Shown here: in pieces, positions 24,414-35,856 of the stretch
How positions within the stretch are numbered: position 1 is the first letter of the stretch
How the letters are laid out: each line of letters begins with the position of its first letter
Source of the DNA: Rhizopus arrhizus
Lineage: Eukaryota; Mucoromycota; Mucoromycetes; Mucorales; Rhizopodaceae
Direction of reading: 5' to 3'
Assembly (NCBI GenBank): GCA_024220505.1
Contig: JAKZZE010000002.1
Location: forward strand, 1,860,001-1,924,000
Length of the DNA: 64,000 bases
The notes under the pieces: model-generated
The model's database searches: none
Seen by the model: the letters and a program-made list of their open reading frames with translations, nothing else
Told to the model about the DNA's origin: nothing
Made by a program: the position numbers and the translations under genes

Positions 24414-27400
24414 ACAAAAATACCAGATAATATGGTATCCTAGAAAAGAACAGTTAAATTTGGTTATTTCAGCAATTCAATATCACAGATCCTAATATCG
24501 ACAATTGCTGTGAATACAATGCATGTAGTCTGATTAGAGTCAAAAATTTTCTTTTTATTAATCAAATTCAGTTCTAAATTCAACTATACGGCCAAAAGCA
24601 AGCATAGTACAAACCGTTATAAAGGAATGTTTGATATTTTTTATTTTCTGTAAAAGTAGACTTGGCATTAGCAAAGATTCAGTGAAGCTACCTTTTTTGA
24701 GATTTGTTCCTTTTTCTATTGTAAACTATATAAAATGTCACTCAGATTTTAAGGTTAGCCTGAGAACCCTCTTTGGGCATCTCGATACTGTACTCCCTCT
24801 CTCGTTTGATTTTTTATTTACAGAGAGTCCGCATAATCAAAGGATCTTTATGTACGCATTAAGTGTAATGAAGAATGCTTCAAAGCTTTTTAAAATGCAT
24901 CTAGTGAATATATTGCTTGAATCTGTTTCTTTTGATTACATTCTCTGCAGTAATCTAATTGAACGTTAGACGTTTTGATTTTTTTCTTTTGCCAAGATCT
25001 TTATATATTTTAAACTCCATTCGTAAAAGAGAAAGGGAAAGAGATTGTATCATTGATTGTATATTTTCTTTTAAATGACGATGTGATATTCAAGCATACA
25101 CTTGCTTGCTTTGGCGAGAATGTCTAATGTAAGATATTTGAGTAATTCAAAATAATAAAGAAATAATGTTTTAGCAAGTTCAGGCAGTAAGAAAAAAATT
25201 TTCAAGCCCAAATACTTGGTTTAGCCCACATGTTTCTCACCCTTCAGTTTGTGTGTGATGCGTGTACCCTGCAAACTTTTTTTTTTCCCTTTCCTTTACC
25301 ATTTATGGAGAGAAAAAATCTTATTTATAGTAAGGAAGAGAAACTAAAAAGTGATATCAACTAAACATAGCTTTTACTTTTACTTTATACTACAAAAACT
25401 TGCGTTAAAGAGTTCTCATTTCTCTCAAGTATGTTTGAAGGCTTCACGTTGATTTCCTTTTTGTTTTATTTTATAATAAATTCATTGTTTAGTTTTTCAT
25501 AAAAGGCAATATATCTGAGTGACTTATGCCTTATGGCTAGTGCTTCACAGCGCTAATGAGTATAAACGGAAAAAAAAGAAAATGAAAGAGGTCATAGGAC
25601 TTAGGAAGAAGTGAAGTATCAAAGGCTGTCCTATTTTATTCTTTTTATAAAAAAAAAGCGGATGAAGATCAAGAAACACTATTGAATTAAAAAAAAGTAT
25701 ATAAAATACTACTTTTTTTCAATAGAATGACTGCAGGGAAGAAAGAAAACTGAATTCTTTCTTTTAGACTTTTTTTTTCATGCTCAGAAAGTTTTTAGGA
25801 GAACGCAGATGACATTGATAGCTATCATACCTTAATTAGAAATGGTTTATAGATTTAAGCTTGAGTTATTGTTTCTATAACTATTATTGCCATTTTCCTT
25901 ATAGTTATACATATTTAAAGATTTATATCATATATTCACCTACTCTCACCTCTAACTTTTGAAACAAAACAAATATTTATAAATCTTGTTAAAAAAAGCA
26001 GGCGGAGAACACTGAAGGTGATCACAATGCATTACCTAAGCTTAGGAACATGAATTGATATATAAAAAAAGACACTAAATTACAATAGCGATCAGAATAC
26101 AATGTAAATCCAAAAGATAGCTTTAAAAATAACATTTTAACAATACATATGCACACAAAGTGAAACAATAACTCAAGTCAAAGGGCTTAAATCGTAAATC
26201 ATTTCTCTTATCATTCCCCTTGATACCATATTAATCACAATGACCGTCGATGTGTCAGAATAACCGATCCGATTACCCCTTTTTCTCTCAACTTATTCTC
26301 ATTCACGTAACCTACTAAAGAAGAGGATTCCCTTATCAGATTTTACTCGATTTCAAATCGATATTTCGATCAATAATTCTTTTATAGTTCCCAGTGACTT
26401 TTAAGTGAATATGCATCTGGCTTTAATTCATAGACAACGAAACGTTTTCGGAAGCGTCCTTTTCACATACTTTTTTTTTGTTTATATGAGCACAAAAAGT
26501 GCTTTCATGGCTGAGTTGAGAGCAGCAAAGTAGAACGAATGGTACGAATACTGCTGCTCCTTTCCTCAAAAGAACAAATTAAAACCTTGTTTGAAATAAA
26601 CAAATGTGTAGAATTAAGTTTAGCATTGAAAAGATGAACCTATTATGTTCAAGAGCATTACAAAATAACACAAGAAAAAAAAAAGGCATACAAAGAAAAA
26701 AAGAGCACTTAAAGCATACTTTGCTTTTATCCCCGAGTAAAAAAAAAATTCTTGCACCAATAAATTTTTCCTTTGTTTCCTATCAATTCCAAATCGAGTA
26801 AAATAAGGCACCGCCTCACAACGCCATAATTGTGGTGACTTGACTCTATCCTTTTTTTTCCAGCCAAGCACTCTTTTGTTCTTGTGGGGCTGATTTTTTT
26901 TTTTCTTTTTTTTGTAAAATAATTCAGCCAGAAGGAAACTCCTAAAAGGAAACAGCGATCATAGGCTTTTCTAGCTTTTTTTTTTACTACTTTTTTTGAA
27001 TGAAAAAGTGAATGAAAAGTCTTGTTTAAACAACTCGTCTTCACTTTTGTATGTGACGAAAGCTATATTTTAAAAAGAGAAAAGAAAAAAAAAACCTGTT
27101 TTTTAGTTGCTGGCTTTATTTTGGAATCGCGTTGCATTTTTCTTTCTTTGTTATACAAACTGCTTCAAATCTCTTAGTTGTATCACATACTATACTAGCG
27201 GAACCCATAATCAAGATTAGACAGAGAAAGAGCAAATATTTGACATCTTACATTAAATGCTTGAGAGTAACAATAAGTCGTACGAGTGGGGAAAATCAGT
27301 TACTCTTTGTTTAGATAAAGATATGATTGAGGGGGGAAAAAAGAGGAACGCAGAAAAAAATATATATTTGCTTATTGTTTAAAGCATTCATATTGTGAGG

Positions 27401-27778
27401 TTAATGAAAAAAACCTCCGTTAAGGTTTAATACTTAAATATGCAATCGGACGCTTCTAGATCTTTGAAGGGCTTAAAAAAGGACAATAAGCGTCAGAGAA
27501 GAAGTCTTTTCATAAATTTAAAGTTTTTGAAAACGCTTATCTTTTTTAAAATAAAAATGTCAATAGGTAAATGTACATATGATATATCAAAAACTTATCA
27601 TGTGTACACATACACGCACGCTTGAATCCGGGAGAGAAGTCAGTTTGTATGCGCAAGTTTGCTACTATCTGCGCAAAAAAATGCTGTGAAAGAGTCAAAA
27701 AGTGGATCTTGTGTGACTACTTGCATCAGGCACAACTCAGAATGAAAAAAAAAAAAAAAAAAAAAAGATGAAACAATT

Positions 27779-27815
27779 CAGAGAGACAGAGACAGACAGA
27801 GAAAGAGAGAGAAGT
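27779..27815 (+). repeat. GA/CA-rich imperfect microsatellite
   Basis: Interrupted GA and CAGA units directly after a 22-nt A run. Confidence 0.7.
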
Positions 27816-28485
27816 AAGGAAGCCATAGCTTACTATTAAAAGTAATTTTTTTTTATAAAACATGTAGGAATAAATAGTGTTGTTACGTGTTGCTATAGTT
27901 TCATTCCTTTTATTGTACTCATATGTCAACATTTAACTTTGATTAAACCTTCAGTGGCGCCATTTGTTTAATAAGAACCTACAGTTTTGGGTATGCGTTC
28001 CCCAAGAGTTAAAAGATTAGGTAACGAACAAAGTGATAAGGATGCTTTCCGATTTTCTTTAAGGTGGGGAATATCATATGATAAAAAAGGCCGTGATTTA
28101 TAAAGACAATAAGAATCTTAAAATGAATAAAATACAGCAGCAGTTTGTTTTTATGCGCATTTGTAGTTTTACATATAAAAAAAAGTGTTTTGTTCAAGAA
28201 TCATAGAAGTATAGGAATTGAAGTACTCTATCTTCCATTCCGCTTTCTTGCTACTCTTATTTTAGATTTTATACTTCCAAATATTGACATGCTCAAGTGG
28301 TTCATATTTATTTTTATCTGCGAATAAAAATATATTTCTGCTCTTTCTTTAGGTAATACTGAAGCATTTTTTTTGCCATAGGATCATTTGAGCACAAAGA
28401 AGTCAAAAAGAATCATCACTCGTACAACACTCGTCGGGGATGAAATAGGTAATACACACTAAAGGTACCCTTTACTTCCCCTTCC

Positions 28486-28494
28486 TATATAAAT
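28486..28494 (+). promoter_or_regulatory. TATA box of the C2H2 factor gene
   Basis: TATATAAAT 60 nt upstream of the ATG at 28546, in a pyrimidine-rich setting. Confidence 0.5.
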
Positions 28495-28545
28495 CCCCAT
28501 TGAAAAATTGACATTTCCTTCTTTTTTATCAACTTGTCAAAAAAA

Positions 28546-29451
28546 ATGAATTCTTCCAATACTTTGTATTCATCAAACAACCTTTATTCTACTTTTACAT
28601 CACCCGAACAATATCAAGGCTATTCAATGAATCAATTTGACTCTTTATTAGACTTTTTACCCAAGGTCTCTTATCCTAGTCCATGTGAATCTCCTTTAGC
28701 TAACGATGTGTCTTTGATGACACCTAATAACAATACACCTCAACCTGTCTTTGGTGTAGCTGGTGGTTTTTTGAATGATTCTATGCTCATGGTTCCTCCT
28801 ATTGATCAGTTCAAGTATTATACAAACTTTGAAAAGTTGGTTTATGAACCCAAGATGCTCGATATTGACTACCTTGATAAATTCATTGCTCAACATGAAG
28901 CCGCTCTTAATATGCCTGAATTAGAAGAAGATGAAAATCAGATGCCCGAAGAAGAAGAAGAAGAGGAAGAAGAAGAAGCCTGGTCTCACTGTTCATCTCC
29001 AAAGCACTCACCTACCAAAAAAGACGAAGAAGAAATCATTATTCTTCAAGACCGAAAGACAAACAGGATCATCAAGAAATCACCCGGTCGTCGTGGTCGC
29101 ACCAAGGGAACCAAGAACAAGCCAAAGGTGTCTGAAGAGAGTAAGCCCAAGCCTAAACGAGGTCCACTTGAAGGTGTACTCTATGTCTGTCAACATGATG
29201 GCTGTGGCCGATCTTTTACTCGCCCTTATAATTTGACTTCTCATATGCGTACGCACACTTCCGAACGTCCTTATGCCTGCTCTCACTGTGGTAGAAGATT
29301 TGCAAGACAACATGATCGTAATCGACATGAAAAGTTGCATTGGGGTATTCGTCCCTATGCTTGCCATCACTGTCATAAAGCCTTTGCTCGTATGGATGCT
29401 TTGAATAGACACTTGAGAATGGAAAATGGCTGTTCTGTCATGCAAGTTTAG
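28546..29451 (+). CDS. C2H2 zinc-finger transcription factor, Crz1-like
   Basis: Single exon, 301 aa. The N-terminal 125 residues are Ser/Asn/Pro-rich, followed by a nearly pure glutamate run (about 131-145) and a basic AT-hook-like segment (SPGRRGRTKGTKNKPK). Three zinc fingers close the protein. Finger 1 (from about 213) is CQHDGCGRSFTRPYNLTSHM, finger 2 is CSHCGRRFARQHDRNRHE, and finger 3 ends in Cys rather than His, a C2HC finger. SFTRPYNLTSHMRTHT plus FARQHDRNRHE is very close to fingers 1-2 of Crz1, the calcineurin-controlled factor of fungal calcium and stress responses. No clear PxIxIT calcineurin dock is visible, so Crz1 function is an inference; a Crz1-related stress regulator is the safer statement. 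ATG 28546 was chosen; the frame upstream has no earlier ATG. Confidence 0.85.
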   Translation: MNSSNTLYSSNNLYSTFTSPEQYQGYSMNQFDSLLDFLPKVSYPSPCESPLANDVSLMTPNNNTPQPVFGVAGGFLNDSMLMVPPIDQFKYYTNFEKLVYEPKMLDIDYLDKFIAQHEAALNMPELEEDENQMPEEEEEEEEEEAWSHCSSPKHSPTKKDEEEIIILQDRKTNRIIKKSPGRRGRTKGTKNKPKVSEESKPKPKRGPLEGVLYVCQHDGCGRSFTRPYNLTSHMRTHTSERPYACSHCGRRFARQHDRNRHEKLHWGIRPYACHHCHKAFARMDALNRHLRMENGCSVMQV

Positions 29452-30798
29452 AAAGCATCCATCCACACCCTCTCCTCCTTCCTCATTCATCCTCTCTCAA
29501 ATCGGGAAGTTTCCCGCTTTTTTGTTATTTATTGTAATATTTTAAACCGATTTTATTTTACATATATTTTATGAAATCACTTATTCTTATCTCTTTCAAG
29601 TTCGCCACTGTAAATATAATAAAAAGAACTTTTTGATCACTTTAAAATGCCTCAGGACCTGAAACACTAAAAGCTCCTCCTCTCCTCTTTTTCTTTGACT
29701 ATTCAAAAGGAATTTGAAATTACGAACCACCCATGACAATAGATTTACTTCTTTGGGCTTAAAAAATAACAAAAAGAAAAAAAAGGTTACAATATTTTCT
29801 TTATTTGATAAATTGAGGCTGTTGTGGTGGCTGCAAAAAAAATAAAAATAAGGTGATGTGAGTATGTCTAGATCCAGATTAAAAGGAGAATGAAAACAAT
29901 GTTGTTCTGGATGGTTTCTAATACATCTAACCATAAACTGCCTCCTTAGTTTTCAATTTCCCAAGTCGCAAAAGAAAAGGATGAGAGTTATAAAACATTA
30001 ATAGTTCACTAAGAACATGAACAGTATACAGAAAATACACATTTGACATTTCTCTGCACAAATAAAGTCTGTCAGTGATCTAATGAACCATATCGAGGTA
30101 GCGCACTATTTTAACCTATTGATAATCTAGCATATGACGACACACGATATTCACAAAAGCAATCATTGCCATCGTACCCAGTGATTCTGACATTGTATTT
30201 ACGGTTTGCTTGATTTAAAACCTGCTCAATATACTCAGATATCGCTATTTACTAAAAACGAGATGTCGGTTAAAAGTATTCATTGTACTTGGCGCTGATA
30301 AATTTGCTGTTATATCGTTTGGCCATGACACATATTACTCTATGTTCAAACACAGCCGATACAAGGAAGGAATCATATTCAGGCAGCAATGCTACTTTTT
30401 AGTATCTAAAACGCCTTTCCAAGATTATTTTTATATGTATATAAACACAACGCCTAAGGATGGGTAAAAAGCTCAAGTTGTCACCTTGTATCGTAGTGAG
30501 TTTATCATCATTGTGGGTGGGATCCATACGTCTGAATTACAAGTTCACCAGCTTGCTTTCTTCTAAAGCAACCCTATTAAACATGATCCTGATTTATTAT
30601 GCATTCATTTATTAACAGCTTACATTTATTGGATAACTACTTGATTCAGTTTCAATAAAATGAAATTCAAATTGAATGTTATAGAAAGTAAAGTCGCATT
30701 TTTACAGACTATATAATACAGTATATACAAAAAAGCGACAAGCAAACGCGAAATCTATTTCCAAAAATAGTGTATATCGCTCACTAATTTAATTCATT
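29452..30798. other. Intergenic, first part of a gene-poor stretch
   Basis: After the zinc-finger 3' flank the stretch is AT-rich without a supported gene. An open frame on the minus strand at 29596-29934 has no recognisable content. Confidence 0.45.
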
Positions 30799-30873
30799 CT
30801 AATACTTGGTGGTTGTTTTTGATGGATCGCCCTTTTGGCCAAATGAAGCAGCTGCTAGAGCTACTATGCTCCT
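30799..30873 (-). other. Possible terminal exon or relic, Ala-rich then basic tail
   Basis: A CTGCAG acceptor on the minus strand is followed by 24 open codons reading RSIVALAAASFGQKGDPS, then a short Lys/Thr tail and TAG. The composition (a short hydrophobic stretch with a basic tail) suits the end of a small single-span protein. No first exon was found upstream, where the U6/tRNA-like element lies. It resembles the exon at 12006-12041. Confidence 0.25.
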
Positions 30874-31009
30874 CTGCAGAATGTATCAAGAAAATCTTTA
30901 TCAGAAAGAATTCCAAGGCAATAATCAGATATCACATTAAATTTATACTTTTATTCTATCTATTTAAATGCTTTCTTATAGTGTACGTCTAAAGGCAGTA
31001 CAAGAATAA

Positions 31010-31388
31010 ACTCCTCATACATAAAAAAAAAAATACTTGGTGGTCGAATGATAAAAAAGTTTGTTAACATGTCTTTGACCTCTGTCACTTGTTAAAATTG
31101 GAACTATGCAGAGAAGATTAGCATGGCCCCTGCACAAGGATGACACTAAATCTCTGAGAAGGAAGCTCTATGGAGCAACACTTTTTAAGGGGAGTAGAGT
31201 CCCCTAGCGAAGTGGTCAGGTTCTTTCTGCTGGATTGGTCTCTCATCTGGTGGTACTAGTTCCAATCTCCATGGTCGTTTTCTGTTTGTTTGTTCGTGGG
31301 TTCAAGCCCTGTTATTTAAAAATGTTTCTTATGATGACCAGCTAAAAATGTGGCATCCGAGTATAATCCTCATACACAAAAAAAAAAG
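31010..31388 (+). mobile_element. A-tailed composite element: U6-like plus tRNA-like, probable SINE-type retroposon
   Basis: The U6-like sequence (31071-31186) is followed after about 18 nt by a tRNA-like unit with a good Pol III A box (TAGCGAAGTGG, 31205-31215) and B box (GGTTCAAGCCC, 31299-31309). The unit ends at CCTCATACAC plus 11 A (31377-31387). The same ending, CCTCATACAT plus 12 A, lies directly upstream at about 31012-31033, as if another element of the same kind ended there. The 5' segment before the A box does not pair with the 3' segment after the B box, so this is not a functional tRNA. Internal Pol III boxes with an A tail are the hallmark of tRNA-derived SINEs. The composite nature and mobility are inferred. 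Confidence 0.4.
31071..31186 (+). ncRNA. U6 spliceosomal snRNA-like sequence
   Basis: The core is unmistakable: AAAATTGGAAC, CAGAGAAGATTAGCATGG, CCCCTGCACAAGGATGACAC, in the order and spacing of U6, covering the U4-pairing region and the internal stem-loop. A small 5' hairpin (TGAC-CTCT-GTCA, about 31077-31088) precedes it, and a TTTTT Pol III terminator ends it (31182-31186). One change matters. The catalytic ACAGAGA box reads GCAGAGA, with its first A replaced. The 3' part after GATGACAC is also longer and different from the usual U6 tail. It is therefore either a divergent gene or, more likely, a retroposed or decayed copy. A TATA-like AT run lies about 25 nt upstream. Confidence 0.65.
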
Positions 31389-32237
31389 TTTGTTTTTTTC
31401 TTTTTACATATTCTTTATGGAATGTGATAAGTTTGATCAAGGATAAGTCAATAGTAGAGCAATAGAGGAAATGTTATTATGCCATAGTACAAATATTAGA
31501 ATTTTTAATTGAAATGATGGATTTTAAAATAAAAAAAGAGAATAAGCAAATAAGATAGACAGCTTAGTCAAACGTATAAAAAAATTCATCGGCTTCAAAT
31601 AAGCTTTGTCTTCTTTACTCCTTTTGATTGAATGTGGTCAACACAAAGATCAAATAACCTACACTCATCTGAATTAGGTCTTGAAAGCATTTTCATTCGT
31701 AGCTGTATTCATGGGTATATCTCTGAGCAAACTTGAACCCAATAGCAGCTTTCTTGAAATTAGTACTTGACCTGTTATGACAGTTAACCAGCTTATTCAA
31801 AGTTAGAATTTCCTGTCACGAGTATTTAAGTTTTTCTATGCAAATAATATATATTTCAATCAACTTTCTTGTTCCTCATCAAATTTAAACAAGAATCCAC
31901 ACTTCATTAGATATTTGAATCAAGTAACTTACAAAAAGATAGATCTGTTTGTTATTGAGAAATAACAATAGCTTGGATATGGATGTTGATTTCAGTACTG
32001 ACATATCGCTGCAGTTTGGTTTTGATATATGCAACTCTTTGTCTTTTCTGGACTAAAGTCAAGTTACTGCTAACATGACGTAATTGGTGGCTGTTTTCTA
32101 AAAAAAATTAACGTTTCAGTGTAACAGCATTTGCCAAGGAGGAAATGAGGATGCCGACGTCAAGTATTGAAAAAAAAAATATAAATCTTTTTTTCTTTTT
32201 AAATTCTTTTTTCCTCTCTTTTACACATTTACAACTT
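31389..32237. other. Intergenic between the U6-like element and the SUR7-like gene
   Basis: AT-rich, nothing recognisable as coding. The last 90 nt is T-rich and is the likely leader of the SUR7-like gene. Confidence 0.45.
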
Positions 32238-32968
32238 ATGTCATTTTTTGGATATTTAGCAACCTTTTTTACATTTTCAGCTCTTGTTTTACAAGTCTTT
32301 ACAATGATTGGTAATACATACAACAGAGCATTTTTACACTCTTTATATTTTACAAAACTTAATTTGGGCGACAATTTTGATACGTTTGGGTTATGGTAAG
32401 AAAGTAAAGCAAAATTTATGCAATATCAAAACTAACTTGTGCACATAGGTCTTATTGTAACGGTACAGGAAATATAATCAACAACTGCTCTTATCCAGTG
32501 CCTGCTTTTGATTGGAGTAAAGTATATTGTCATTTATTTGCTATTTTTATTTATTTTTGCGTCTATTTAGGTCAAGCAGATAATGTACAACATATTATCG
32601 GTGATATGCACAGTATAGATCGTTTGTTTCTTGCCAACTTCATTTTATATTGGATCGCTATTGGATTGACACTTACTGCTTTAATCGTTACTACCTTGAG
32701 CCACTTTAGACGAGGACCTGATTTTTGTGCTGCATTAGCCACGTTTCTTGCGTTTTTCGTCACATTGGTAGTGTTTGTACTTGTACTTGTAATTTCCATC
32801 AGAGGTATCAATGTCGCTAAAGCTACAGACCCAACCATTACTGGTAATTTAGGGCCTGCCACATGGATGACTTTAGGTGCGTTTGCGGCATTGCTGCTTT
32901 CTTCTATTTCATATTGTTTTGCTTGTGTCTTTGGTCCTAGTAAAAACCAATATGAATACAAATATTAG
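32238..32968 (+). CDS. SUR7/PalI-family four-span membrane protein
   Basis: Exons 32238-32395, 32449-32516, 32571-32968; 207 aa. Four hydrophobic segments lie near residues 4-26, 85-110, 120-146 and 165-190. The first extracellular loop carries GLWSYCNG and a second cysteine (NNCSYP), the claudin-like W-GLW-C-C motif of the SUR7/PalI family. Members mark plasma-membrane eisosome domains or take part in pH sensing (PalI/Rim9); which branch applies here cannot be told. The donor at 32517 (GTAAAG) was preferred to the one at 32522 because only it keeps the reading phase with exon 3. The C-terminus (SKNQYEYKY) is short and polar. Confidence 0.88.
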
Positions 32969-34602
32969 ATAACATCACTCTATCGCATTCATTATTTTAT
33001 GTATTTATATCCCCTTATTTGTACCATATTTATTGTTTTAATAAAGAGTTTTTTGTATAAATAACATATATTAGTTTACAATAGAAACACAACGATTAAT
33101 CCTTCAGCTATACTATCTAATCTCTAGATAGAGAAAAAAGCACAAATAATATCATCAAATGAAGTCTATCATTTTAGTTTATCTTTTTTTTCATTCAAAA
33201 GTATGAAGCAGAGGATAAATTGGTGCAGACTCAAATGTTTTTTGTTGTGAAGTATTTTCGTCTGTCAAAACATTAGCCACGTTTCCAGCCAAAAAAACAA
33301 AATTTCTATAAAGCGCCCTTCTTTTTTTTTATATTCAATAAAACTGTTATCATTCTAAAAAAATAATGCCTGTTTGATCCTTGAAAGACCTTTCCAGGAT
33401 ATTTTTGTAAATACATGACCTAGAGACGTATGCTAACTACGCCAAAATTGGAGGGTGAAGGCTTAGAGAGTCATTTTTGCTGTAAGCTTTTGGTTTGGTT
33501 AATCTTGAATTTCATGCAAATATAAAAAGCTGTCAACAAATCAACTTTTCTCTTTAGTTTTTTTTTTATTGTTATTTCTAATTTGATGTGATCAAGGTGA
33601 CGATGGTGTATTGCTGAAGAAACTAGGTATTGTGCTTATATTTCTTGTCCGACTCTGACTTGACACTATCCTACAGCGGTTTTATAAAAGAAGTAATTGC
33701 GGCCTGGGCAACTGAAAAAGAATTTCCCAACATTTCATTTATTTTTATGAGCAATTTGTATTGATATGAATTTTAGTTTCAAAAAATAGTCTAGCGATAG
33801 TTTGAATTAAAGTCTGACAAAGTTCATAATCTTTCGTTACCTCGTACAAACACCCAGGTGTAGCCTATCGTAGGCTTTTTAAAAAAATCAATAATAAAAC
33901 AAGCTGGAATGGTCGTTCTAGTTCTTTAGGAAACAACAAAGGATGATCAAATCCTTTATCAATTATGATAAAATTCTAGCAATTTTAGCCAAATACTTGT
34001 GCTAATTTTATTTCCACAACTATCACCATGGCAAACTTGGTAAACTTTTGTTAAAAATACAAGTAGAATCATTCTCAAAAGCCTCATTATACAAATGCGG
34101 AAGAAGGTGTAGATGGCTCAGCAAGGAAAACAGCAAACAGGGTCATCTCGACAATATTAAAAGAAGGTGGGGTTTGAGGACTTAACGATCGCAAAAGGTT
34201 TGGTCTCGGAAGTAGGTCTAGCTAATTTTAGCTTTTTGCGAGAATCAGATTGAGTGGTGTATTCACGCTGAATGCCTATTTATCTCAGCCTTTTCATGAT
34301 TGTGTGATTACTTAGATTATTGGAGCGTTTAATGAGAATGTAACTTGAATGTGATAACCCCCTTCCTTCCGGTATGCAGAAGAGTAAATGCTGGAAAGAT
34401 TGACAAGACCTTTGTACAGGTTCACCCATTCAAGTTTCAATTTTTAGAACTGTCTACAAAAAACCAAAGTAGCCGGTATATATTCACTAAGTGCATTTGT
34501 TTCCTTTATTTTTACTATTTATAGAGTGCTTTGTATAAAATTTGTCAGGTTGCTAAAATAAGTACGATAAAAGCTTATGTTCATGTTTGTATCATTTTTA
34601 TA
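32969..34602. other. Intergenic, about 1.6 kb
   Basis: AT-rich. The SUR7-like 3' flank is followed by no supported gene on either strand. The final 60 nt holds the minus-strand methyltransferase 3' flank. Confidence 0.45.
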
Positions 34603-35856
34603 TTATAATAATGGGCTTTTGCCCTTTATCCGCAACTGCATTTTGTACAGCTTTACATCAGTTTGGTTATATTTGATTGTCTGTTGCGGTTCCTTGTAGG
34701 TTAATAAATGGATATTAAAGTACTTATTGCATTCATCAAAGAATTCTCTTTCTTCATATGATCTTAATCCTCTTAATTTACAGCCTAAGTAAATAATAGT
34801 TTTTGGTATACATAGCTGTCTAAATGTTGTGAGGATATTTCTAAATTCGTTCTTTCTATAGATGATATCTGAAGCAATGATAATATCAAGTTCTTTTCCT
34901 TTTTGCTTGCTTAATAAGCTTTTGGCATCCTGAGCATTTCCCCAGCGTAAAGGCTCGATCTTTAAGTGTTCTGAATTTTTTATGCAGTTTAATGTTTGAT
35001 TGACTTTGATTAGATCCAATACTTCATGGATATCGCTTAACGTTATTTGTGGTTGCTGCTTTTTCATCGCTGGGTCTGACAAATTTTGAAAGAGCTGTGC
35101 TAAAGATAATCCAACATAACCTGTTCCTGCACTTAGGTCCAATATTCTTTTTCCATACAGCAAATGAAAGTTGCTAATCAATACATCTACCATGAAAAGG
35201 GCAGAATCCCATATCTTGCCAGAGGTGCCATCCTCCCACTGTTCCTTGATTAGAAAATATTTGGATTGTTGCGATTTTACTTGTAATGCTCGATATTGTT
35301 GCTTCTCTATTTTTGAGTGTGGAAAAGTCCACCAGTTTTCATTCATGTCATCTTGTTGTTGATTTTGAATCCAGATGGGACCAACGCATAATGGTAAAAT
35401 ATTTCTTTTTTTATTAACTACCTGAAGGGATATATAAAATGGTAGAGTTTCCAAGTGTGAATCTGAAGAACCGATTCTATACTCCAGTGCACCCAAGCTA
35501 CTGTGGGGATTGAATCCTTCAGAATTTGCTATCTCAGGTTCCCAGTTATCTGCACTAATAATTGGACGAGTTTCTATGCTGCCTGAATTTTCATAGTATC
35601 CAGATCGACTAATAAGCATACTACCAGACAGTATAATTGGCTCTTTGTGAGAGTCAACAGGTAAACCCATCTCAGTCACAAGCTTAAGATCAATTCTATA
35701 CCACTTGTCGTATTTTATAAATTGACATATAGATCTTTGCAATACAATACGTGGTAATTTTGAGTTTGTATATAGTGGTTTGAAAAAGAACTCATTAAAA
35801 GACAGCGCGCTTGAATTTGGCTTGGCTTCATTTGCTTGTATAGACAATAATTTCAT
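34603..35856 (-). CDS. METTL21/Methyltransferase-16 family protein methyltransferase
   Basis: Single exon, 417 aa from ATG 35856. The C-terminal half is a class I SAM-dependent methyltransferase: motif I ILDLSAGTGYVG (about 238-249), the acidic post-I strand TLSDIHEVL, and the family signature DIIIASDIIY (about 325-333), the (D/E)xxxxSDxxY type of motif typical of METTL21-like lysine methyltransferases. A tryptophan-containing SGKIWDSA precedes motif I, as in relatives. The N-terminal 200 residues have no clear domain. The substrate is likely a lysine in a translation factor or chaperone, but this cannot be read from sequence. A TTG two codons upstream is in frame, but the ATG is the credible start. 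Confidence 0.85.
   Translation of the reverse strand: MKLLSIQANEAKPNSSALSFNEFFFKPLYTNSKLPRIVLQRSICQFIKYDKWYRIDLKLVTEMGLPVDSHKEPIILSGSMLISRSGYYENSGSIETRPIISADNWEPEIANSEGFNPHSSLGALEYRIGSSDSHLETLPFYISLQVVNKKRNILPLCVGPIWIQNQQQDDMNENWWTFPHSKIEKQQYRALQVKSQQSKYFLIKEQWEDGTSGKIWDSALFMVDVLISNFHLLYGKRILDLSAGTGYVGLSLAQLFQNLSDPAMKKQQPQITLSDIHEVLDLIKVNQTLNCIKNSEHLKIEPLRWGNAQDAKSLLSKQKGKELDIIIASDIIYRKNEFRNILTTFRQLCIPKTIIYLGCKLRGLRSYEEREFFDECNKYFNIHLLTYKEPQQTIKYNQTDVKLYKMQLRIKGKSPLL

Larger units (their letters stand above)
22157..28545. other. Gene-poor block, about 6.4 kb
   Basis: No confident gene. Homopolymers lie at 22216-22245 (T30), 24390-24413 (T24) and 27745-27766 (A22), and a GA/CA-rich microsatellite at about 27779-27815. 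Two short coding-like islands occur: plus strand about 23763-23921 (reads EAFHLSHDTATASAQEIL and on to a stop) and about 24290-24385 on either strand. Neither has a start or clear splice partners, so I treat them as chance or relics. The last 100 nt is the promoter of the zinc-finger gene. Confidence 0.5.

Noticed and set aside
29080..29490. 136-codon minus-strand frame
   Set aside because: Antisense to the zinc fingers.
31198..31315. A functional tRNA gene
   Set aside because: A and B boxes are good, but the ends cannot form an acceptor stem and no anticodon arm fits the spacing, so it is called tRNA-like only.
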